DNA of 10,065 nucleotides, from positions 1 through 10,065 of the forward strand of contig CAMOUE010000068.1 of assembly GCA_946626265.1 (NCBI GenBank). Reading direction: 5' to 3'. Both the position numbers and the translations under genes were made by a program. How positions within the stretch are numbered: position 1 is the first letter of the stretch; each line of letters begins with the position of its first letter. The notes beneath the pieces were generated by a model. That model had not been told where the DNA came from and ran no database searches. It saw only the letters and a program-made list of their open reading frames with translations. Shown here one piece after another: positions 1 to 4,004 of this stretch. Source of the stretch: an uncultured Eggerthellaceae bacterium. Its GTDB lineage: Bacteria; Actinomycetota; Coriobacteriia; Coriobacteriales; Eggerthellaceae.

Positions 1-428
1 CCTTCCATCACGTCGTGAAGCGGCGTGTTGTAATCCCACATGTGATAGATGTAGAGGTCGACGTAGTCCATTCCCAAGTGCGCCAGGCTCGCGTCGATGC
101 TGTTGGCGATGTGCTGCTGGCCGCTCACGCCTTCCGCGATCTCGTCGGCCGTGCGGGGCAGGAACTTCGTGGCCACCACCACGTCGTCGCGTTGCGCGAA
201 ATCGCGCAGCGCGCGCCCAACATACTGCTCGGACGTGCCGCCCTGGTAGGCTATCGCCGTGTCGAAGAAGTTGATGCCCGCATCGAGCGCCCGCTTCACG
301 ATTTCGCGCGTGGCGTCCTCGCCGACCGTCCACGAATGCTGCCCCGCGTTCGGGTCGCCGAACCCCATGCATCCCAGGCAGATGCGCGAAACCTCGAGGT
401 CGCTCTTCCCCAGTTTGGCGTACTTCAC
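1..428 (-). CDS. aldo/keto reductase, N-terminal part (cut by left edge)
   Basis: NAD(P)H-dependent reductase of the aldo/keto reductase superfamily, a TIM-barrel enzyme that reduces aldehydes or ketones in the cytosol. The visible 142 residues start MKYAKLGKSDLEVSRICLG, the usual first strand and turn. The catalytic tetrad is visible: Asp56 and Tyr61 in FFDTAIAYQGG, Lys88 in VATKF, His129 in LYIYHMW. Full members are about 320 residues, so more than half lies beyond base 1. The start is a GTG at 428-426, chosen because AGGGGG lies 11 bases upstream and the protein begins exactly where the family does. That ribosome site overlaps the stop codon of the flavodoxin gene, leaving 15 bases between the genes and suggesting translational coupling. 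Family assignment is firm; the substrate cannot be told. Confidence 0.92.
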   Translation of the reverse strand, partial: MKYAKLGKSDLEVSRICLGCMGFGDPNAGQHSWTVGEDATREIVKRALDAGINFFDTAIAYQGGTSEQYVGRALRDFAQRDDVVVATKFLPRTADEIAEGVSGQQHIANSIDASLAHLGMDYVDLYIYHMWDYNTPLHDVME

Positions 429-443
429 AATCGCTTTCGCCCC

Positions 444-926
444 CTAAGCGCCGAGCGCGGCCTTCGCCCAATCCGCAAGCTCCACCTGCGACGGACGACC
501 GTTCAGAAGCCCGCCGGCCACCACCGTCGCCCCGGGTGTCAGCGCCTGCATGCGCTGTGGGGCGCGGCCGAGGCCGCTTCCGCCGCTCGTCGCGAACGCA
601 ACGATGGTCTTGCCCGAGAAATCGTAGGCTTCCAGGAACGCGTCGATGATGCGCGGCTCGACGTACCACCACACGGGAAAGCCGACGAACACCGTGTCGT
701 AGGCACCCATGTCCGCAACCCGTCCGGCGATTGCCGGGCGGGCGGATTCGTCGTTCATCTCGATTGACGAGCGGCTCCTTTTGTCGTTCCAGTTCAGGTC
801 AGCGCGCGAGTAAGGTTGCTCGGGCTCGATCTGGAACAGGTCCGCGCCGATCGCCGAGGCGAGGTTCTTCGCGACCTTTCCCGTCGTTCCGCTGGCACTG
901 AAGTAAGCTACGAGCGTCTTTCCCAT
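444..926 (-). CDS. flavodoxin-family protein (Flavodoxin_4 type)
   Basis: A 160-residue FMN-binding flavodoxin fold protein, probably a cytosolic electron carrier or small quinone/nitro reductase. Visible landmarks: beta strand KTLVAYF followed by the FMN phosphate loop SASGTTG (residues 10-16), the PYSRADLNW segment (38-46), RP at 63-64, the flavin-stacking segment GFPVWWYVEP (82-91), and the late loop ATSGGSGLG (112-120). This is the pattern of Flavodoxin_4 (PF12682) proteins rather than classical long-chain flavodoxins. The ATG at 926-924 is chosen although the frame stays open to about 1160, because AAAGGG lies 6 bases upstream and the fold starts at residue 3; upstream codons run through GC-rich repeats. 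It is the first gene of a pair with the aldo/keto reductase just downstream, so the two may act in one reductive pathway. The partner and substrate are unknown. Confidence 0.92.
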   Translation of the reverse strand: MGKTLVAYFSASGTTGKVAKNLASAIGADLFQIEPEQPYSRADLNWNDKRSRSSIEMNDESARPAIAGRVADMGAYDTVFVGFPVWWYVEPRIIDAFLEAYDFSGKTIVAFATSGGSGLGRAPQRMQALTPGATVVAGGLLNGRPSQVELADWAKAALGA

Positions 927-1061
927 GGCAGACCCTTTCAACGCGCTGGCCGCCGCGCTTTGGAATCGCGAGCAGGCCGTGTAACACTTGCAACGACTAC
1001 CATTATCGCGCAGATCCGCGGCAATGGGGCGGCCGAACGCGCCGTGCCACCCGCGACTGGC

Positions 1062-1129
1062 GGGCCGCCCGGCGCCACGGGGCCGCCCGGCGCCACGGGG
1101 CCGCCCGCGACTGGCGGGCCGCCAGTCGC
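1062..1129. repeat. GC-rich 18-bp tandem repeat ending in a 23-nt hairpin
   Basis: Two exact 18-bp units (GGGCCGCCCGGCGCCACG, at 1062-1079 and 1080-1097) are followed by a third, diverged unit. The segment 1107-1129 is a perfect hairpin with 11-bp arms (GCGACTGGCGG and its complement) around one G. The phrase CGCGACTGGCGGGCCGCC also occurs just before the array, from about 1052. The array lies between the flavodoxin gene and the inverted-repeat element. No gene is supported here, although frames on both strands read as Gly/Pro-rich pseudo-collagen. Confidence 0.8.
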
Positions 1130-1136
1130 TGCGAGG

Positions 1137-1262
1137 GAAGTGTTGACTGCAAATTCGCACTTGTTTAGCGTTTTGAAGCCTTTCAATCGGCCTTTTTCGC
1201 TAAACAAGCTGCGATTTGCAGCATTTTTCAGCAAACAAGTGCGAATTTGCAGTCAACACTTC
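1137..1262. repeat. 126-bp element with 30-bp perfect inverted ends (MITE-like or long hairpin)
   Basis: Bases 1137-1166 (GAAGTGTTGACTGC...) are the exact reverse complement of 1233-1262, a 30-bp perfect inverted repeat separated by 66 bp. A third, slightly diverged copy lies inside: 1198-1220 is complementary to 1148-1170, with the 11 bases 1160-1170 and 1198-1208 pairing perfectly. The inside is AT-rich compared with the flanks. No clear target-site duplication is seen. It carries no credible ORF. It could be a non-autonomous mobile element, a REP/BIME-like repeat, or a transcribed structured RNA with alternative hairpins; the sequence alone does not decide. Confidence 0.75.
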
Positions 1263-1302
1263 TTCGGCAGGCGAAGTCGGCGTCTCCCCGCAGAGGAATG
1301 GG

Positions 1303-1324
1303 AAAAGCCGACCCAAAGGTCGGC
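1303..1324 (-). terminator. intrinsic terminator of the lipoprotein gene
   Basis: On the minus strand GCCGACC, a TTTG loop and GGTCGGC form a 7-bp GC-rich stem (1324-1307), directly followed by TTTT (1306-1303). It lies about 130 bases past the lipoprotein stop codon, in the right orientation, and closes that unit before the inverted-repeat element. A short T-run on the plus side (1326-1328) could give weak activity in the other direction. Confidence 0.65.
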
Positions 1325-1370
1325 CTTTCGCCAGCTCAATCACATGTAATAGGGTGCGACAGCCCTGCGC

Positions 1371-1437
1371 CTGCGCCCGCCGCACGCCCGAGCCCGGCCT
1401 GCGCCCGCCGCACGCCCGCGCCCGGCCCGCGCCCGGG
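1371..1437. repeat. 28-bp GC-rich tandem repeat downstream of the lipoprotein gene
   Basis: A 28-bp unit beginning CTGCGCCCGCCGCACGCCCG occurs at 1371-1398 and again at 1399-1426 with one base different, followed by a partial third copy to about 1437. It lies between the lipoprotein stop codon and its terminator, so it is probably transcribed as 3' UTR. No coding or regulatory role is evident. Confidence 0.75.
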
Positions 1438-1452
1438 CAGCACCGGCGCTGG

Positions 1453-2901
1453 CTACGCCTGCGTGGCGCCAGCGCTTGCGCCGCTCATGCTGGCCGTGCC
1501 GCTCATGTCGCCCATGCCGGACATGTCGCCGCGGTTCCCACGGCCGCCCATGCCGCCCATGCCGCCGCGGCCGCCCATCATCTGGCCCGTCAGCTCGGTG
1601 ACCTGCTCACCGTTGACCGTTACCGTGCCGCCGTTGAGCTGGCCCTGGCCGTCGAAATCGAACGCAGACTGGCCAGTGATGTTGACCGTGCCGCCGTTGA
1701 TGGTCAAATCGCCGTTCGTGTCGAGCGCATCCGTGTCGCCCGACGCCATGGACACGTCCACGGTGCCGCCGTTGATCTCGAGCCTCACGCTGTAGGCAGT
1801 CGACTTGTTCGTCGCGTTGATGCCGTCGTCTGTGGCCTGAATGCTCACGTTGCCGTCGTTGATCTGGACGAACGTGCCCTCGATTCCCTCCGCCGAGCTC
1901 ATGTCGAACGTGCCGCCGTCGATTTGCACGTAGCCGTCGCCTTCAATACCGTCGCTCTCGGACTTGATGTTGAACGTGCCGTCCGCAACATACACGTAGC
2001 CGAGCGTCTGGTCCTCGTCGTTCGAGCTGTGGATGCCGTCCTTGCCAGCCGTGATGTTGAACGTGCCGTCCGCGATTGCAACCGAGTCCTTGCCCTGGAT
2101 GCCGTGGTTCGATGCGGTGATCTCGTACGTGCCGCCCGTCACCTTCACGTCGTCCTTGCCGACGATGCCGTTCTGCGTCGAGTTTATGGTCAGCGTTCCC
2201 TTGCCGTTGAGCACCAGGTCGTCCTTCGCGAAGATGGTGCCGTCGACGTTGTCCTCGCCGATTGCGACAAACTCGCCCGTGACGGACAGGTTATTGGAAG
2301 ACCCGGATGCGGTCGTCACGAAAACCTTGTCCGCGGAAGCCACGTAGATCACCGGCGCGTCGGAGTTTTCGACGCTCAGCCCGTCGAGAACGAGCTGCAC
2401 CTTCGCCGAGCTATCGGCGTTGACCGTTACCGTGACGTCGGTCGCCGTGCCGCTGAGCACGTAGACGCCCTCTTCGCTGATGGTGACGTCCTCGCCGCTT
2501 TTAACCTCGATCGATTTCGCGGAAGACGTGTCGGCTTCCTGCTCCATGTCGCGGTCGGTGAACACGCTCGACGTGTCGAGGGAAGGATCGACGCGCCCGG
2601 TCGTGTCGATGGCCGCGCCGGACGCGCCGCCGCTGAACTGCATGTCGCCAGACGGCATCTCCCCGGACGGCATCTCGCCCGACGGCGCAGCCGCCGACAT
2701 CGAGCCCGAAGGCATCTCGCCCGACGGCGCAGCCGGCATCGAGCCGGACTGCGCCTGCTGAGAGGCGCTTGACACGACCGCCGTCGTAGAGGCGCCCGTG
2801 CTCTCGCTTGTGGAGGATGCGGTCGAAGTTCCCGTGCACCCGGTAACGGCCCCAATGGCCAACGCTCCGCAGAGCATGATCGTCAAACCAGTTCGTTTCA
2901 T
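1453..2901 (-). CDS. secreted lipoprotein with Cthe_2159-like carbohydrate-binding beta-helix
   Basis: A 482-residue exported lipoprotein. The signal peptide has a basic start (MKRTG), a hydrophobic core and a lipobox VTGC with Cys22 as the lipid-modified residue. A Ser/Thr-rich linker follows, then a low-complexity stretch (residues 52-89) repeating PSGEM/PSGSM. From about residue 125 to 435 come repeated right-handed beta-helix rungs of the type GGTFxI, GGTYEI and GGTVNI, with Asp-Gly-Ile turns (KDGIH, SDGIEG, DDGINA). This matches the Cthe_2159/DUF4353 family, described as calcium- and polysaccharide-binding. The tail (440-482) is Gly/Met/Arg-rich. The start is the ATG at 2901-2899, preceded by AGGAG at 7-8 bases; the frame runs further upstream but without signal-peptide features. 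It probably sits on the outer face of the membrane and binds a polysaccharide or metal; the ligand is inferred only. It is transcribed alone, divergent from the thermonuclease gene. Confidence 0.87.
   Translation of the reverse strand: MKRTGLTIMLCGALAIGAVTGCTGTSTASSTSESTGASTTAVVSSASQQAQSGSMPAAPSGEMPSGSMSAAAPSGEMPSGEMPSGDMQFSGGASGAAIDTTGRVDPSLDTSSVFTDRDMEQEADTSSAKSIEVKSGEDVTISEEGVYVLSGTATDVTVTVNADSSAKVQLVLDGLSVENSDAPVIYVASADKVFVTTASGSSNNLSVTGEFVAIGEDNVDGTIFAKDDLVLNGKGTLTINSTQNGIVGKDDVKVTGGTYEITASNHGIQGKDSVAIADGTFNITAGKDGIHSSNDEDQTLGYVYVADGTFNIKSESDGIEGDGYVQIDGGTFDMSSAEGIEGTFVQINDGNVSIQATDDGINATNKSTAYSVRLEINGGTVDVSMASGDTDALDTNGDLTINGGTVNITGQSAFDFDGQGQLNGGTVTVNGEQVTELTGQMMGGRGGMGGMGGRGNRGDMSGMGDMSGTASMSGASAGATQA
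2640..2757 (-). repeat. in-frame repeats coding for PSGEM-type Met-rich linker
   Basis: Within the lipoprotein gene, short units coding for PSGEM or PSGSM recur. The longest exact copies are 24 bp, at 2669-2692 and 2711-2734, offset by 42 bp. They give a flexible linker with a Met every five residues or so. Such DNA can gain or lose units by slippage, so the linker length probably differs between strains. Confidence 0.75.
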
Positions 2902-2942
2902 TTCTCTTCTCCTAACCCGGCAGCTTTTTAACCGTTGTCTGC

Positions 2943-2974
2943 ATAGTACGGGGACATCCTGAACTAAACCTGAA
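2943..2974 (-). promoter_or_regulatory. candidate lipoprotein promoter with 11-bp-spaced direct repeats
   Basis: In the divergent gap (2902-3017) the minus strand has TACTAT (2948-2943), a possible -10 box about 42 bases before the lipoprotein ATG. No good -35 hexamer is seen. In its place are two direct repeats of TTCAGG (2963-2958 and 2974-2969) spaced 11 bases apart, one helical turn, as expected for an activator of the OmpR/PhoB type. Four of six matches to a -10 box is weak evidence. Confidence 0.3.
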
Positions 2975-3017
2975 ACATCGCCGGCAACGTCGGGCTTCGT
3001 TGGAGGATAATCGGGGC

Positions 3018-3755
3018 ATGCCGCACGAGAAGAAGGGACGACCGTTGCCCGCATCGCCCAAATATAAGGTCGGGAAAGCAAATAACAGCAGCTCAGATCG
3101 GCGCTCGCCAGACCAGCGTACGCCCGATCGGCGCCCGCCAGAGCAGCGCTCGTCAAACCAGCGCCCGGATCGTCTCGGCAGCCGCCCCATCCGTCGAATC
3201 GCCGCCGCAATCTCTGCCGCGGCGATCGTGGCCATGCTCGTGGCGCTCGCCGTTTTCCTCCCCAAATGCAGCGACGAACGCCCCGACCCGGCCGATTTCC
3301 AGCACGCGACGGTCGACTACGTCATCGACGGCGACACGATCGACGTTGTCTTGCCCTCGGAAGACGGAAACGCCCGGACGGCGCGCGTGCGTCTCGTCGG
3401 CATCGACGCGCCCGAATCGGCGAACCACGACACCTCGAAGAACACGCCCGAGGGAACGGAGGCCACCGAGTACCTGCGCTCGATCCTGCCCGCAGGCACG
3501 GACGTCTACCTGCAGACGGACGTCACCGACATCGACAAGTACGATCGGCTGCTCCGCTACGTCTGGCTCGAGCTGCCGGAAAACCCAGATGACGCCTCCG
3601 AGCTCGCGCTCAAGATGCTCAACGCGCGCATCGTCGCCGACGGGTACGCCGACACGCTGTACTACGAGCCCGACGTGCGCTATGCCGACGAGTTCGAAAA
3701 GCTGAAGAAGCGGGCGGTATCGGAAGGCGCCGGGGTCTCGCGCCTCTGGAAGTGA
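3018..3755 (+). CDS. membrane-anchored thermonuclease (staphylococcal nuclease-like)
   Basis: A 245-residue protein with a basic, disordered N-terminus (1-57), one membrane helix (about 61-81, IAAAISAAAIVAMLVALAVF), and a nuclease domain of the thermonuclease/SNase family (about 96-245), which cleaves DNA and RNA using calcium. The catalytic set is intact when laid on staphylococcal nuclease: DGDT (Asp104, Asp106), VRLVGIDAPE (Arg125, Asp130, Glu133) and DKYDRLLRYV (Arg177). With Arg-rich residues before the helix, the nuclease should face outside. The N-terminus carries ten-residue repeats (DRRSPDQRTP, DRRPPEQRSS, NQRPDR...). The ATG at 3018 is preferred over an in-frame TTG at 3000 because the TTG overlaps GGAGG (3002-3006), which then serves the ATG at an 11-base spacing. 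Probable roles are nutrient scavenging or removal of extracellular DNA; this is inferred. Confidence 0.92.
   Translation: MPHEKKGRPLPASPKYKVGKANNSSSDRRSPDQRTPDRRPPEQRSSNQRPDRLGSRPIRRIAAAISAAAIVAMLVALAVFLPKCSDERPDPADFQHATVDYVIDGDTIDVVLPSEDGNARTARVRLVGIDAPESANHDTSKNTPEGTEATEYLRSILPAGTDVYLQTDVTDIDKYDRLLRYVWLELPENPDDASELALKMLNARIVADGYADTLYYEPDVRYADEFEKLKKRAVSEGAGVSRLWK
3096..3155 (+). repeat. 30-bp tandem repeat inside the thermonuclease gene
   Basis: Two 30-bp units starting GATCGGCGC (3096-3125 and 3126-3155) code for DRRSPDQRTP and DRRPPEQRSS; a third, shorter piece follows. The period is a multiple of three, so changes in copy number keep the frame and only alter the length of the cytoplasmic Arg-rich tail. 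Confidence 0.7.
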
Positions 3756-3760
3756 CAATC

Positions 3761-3778
3761 GGCCGGCGCGCGCCGGCC
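3761..3778. repeat. 18-bp perfect GC palindrome just after the thermonuclease stop
   Basis: GGCCGGCGCGCGCCGGCC is identical to its own reverse complement and starts five bases after the TGA. It could fold as a transcript-ending hairpin, but no T-run follows, so a Rho-independent terminator is not supported. It runs directly into the 19-bp repeat array. Confidence 0.55.
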
Positions 3779-3856
3779 AACCACCCGAGCGCCGGCCAAC
3801 CACCCGAGCGCCGCCCGCGCGCCGGCCAACCACCCGAGCGCCGGCCAACCACCCGG
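3770..3856. repeat. four copies of a 19-bp intergenic repeat
   Basis: The unit GCGCCGGCCAACCACCCGA occurs at 3770-3788, 3789-3807, 3819-3837 and 3838-3856 (last base changed to G). Copies come in two adjacent pairs separated by 11 bp (GCGCCGCCCGC). It fills the gap between the thermonuclease stop and the upstream region of the molybdoenzyme operon. Units are contiguous, not separated by unique spacers, so this is a minisatellite and not a CRISPR array. No protein is supported, although one minus frame reads as repeated GWPALGWLAGAR. Confidence 0.85.
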
Positions 3857-3917
3857 ATGCGCATATCGCACGGAAACTTCGCCTTCTCCGAAATTCACCT
3901 CATGCAATTGCCGTGCC

Positions 3918-3973
3918 AAGTTGATATGTTGATACAAGGCATCAACTTAGCCTTCTTCCATGGTGTGCCATGG
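3918..3973 (+). promoter_or_regulatory. candidate promoter/operator of the molybdoenzyme operon
   Basis: Upstream of the operon are an inverted repeat AAGTTGAT (3918-3925) / ATCAACTT (3941-3948) with a 15-base spacer, and a second one, CCATGG-TGTG-CCATGG (3958-3973). TTGATA at 3921-3926 could be a -35 box, with AACTTA (3944-3949) a weak -10 at 17 bases. The first repeat would then cover the promoter and could be the site of a regulator, but no regulator gene is adjacent. The inverted repeats are seen; the promoter is a guess. Confidence 0.35.
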
Positions 3974-4004
3974 GGCGGATGCCACAATTCAAGAGGGGGA
4001 GAAA

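Noticed and set aside
15..767. Long plus-strand open frame of 250 residues
   Set aside because: It is antisense to the flavodoxin and reductase genes, has an Arg/His/Ala-rich composition typical of shadow frames in high-GC DNA, and no domain motif.
816..1349. Collagen-like Gly-Pro-Pro protein on the plus strand
   Set aside because: The GPPGATGPP look comes from the 18-bp GC repeat read in frame; the rest is antisense to the flavodoxin gene or runs through the inverted-repeat element, with no ribosome site.
1216..2772. 518-residue plus-strand open frame
   Set aside because: Antisense to the whole lipoprotein gene, with Val/Asp/Arg/His-rich shadow composition; the minus strand has a signal peptide and a recognisable repeat fold.
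3000..3017. TTG start for the thermonuclease
   Set aside because: It overlaps the GGAGG ribosome site that serves the ATG at 3018 and has no site of its own.
2902..3210. N-terminal extension of the lipoprotein with pentapeptide-like AGLTSAALAGAD residues
   Set aside because: It is the shadow of the thermonuclease repeat region; the AGGAG site and lipobox set the real start at 2901.
3770..3856. Possible CRISPR array
   Set aside because: Units are only 19 bp and contiguous in pairs, with no unique spacers of regular length and no cas genes nearby.
3960..4004. Upstream ATG giving 15 extra residues on the molybdoenzyme
   Set aside because: It lies inside the CCATGG hairpin with no ribosome site, whereas ATG 4005 has GGGGGAG at good spacing.
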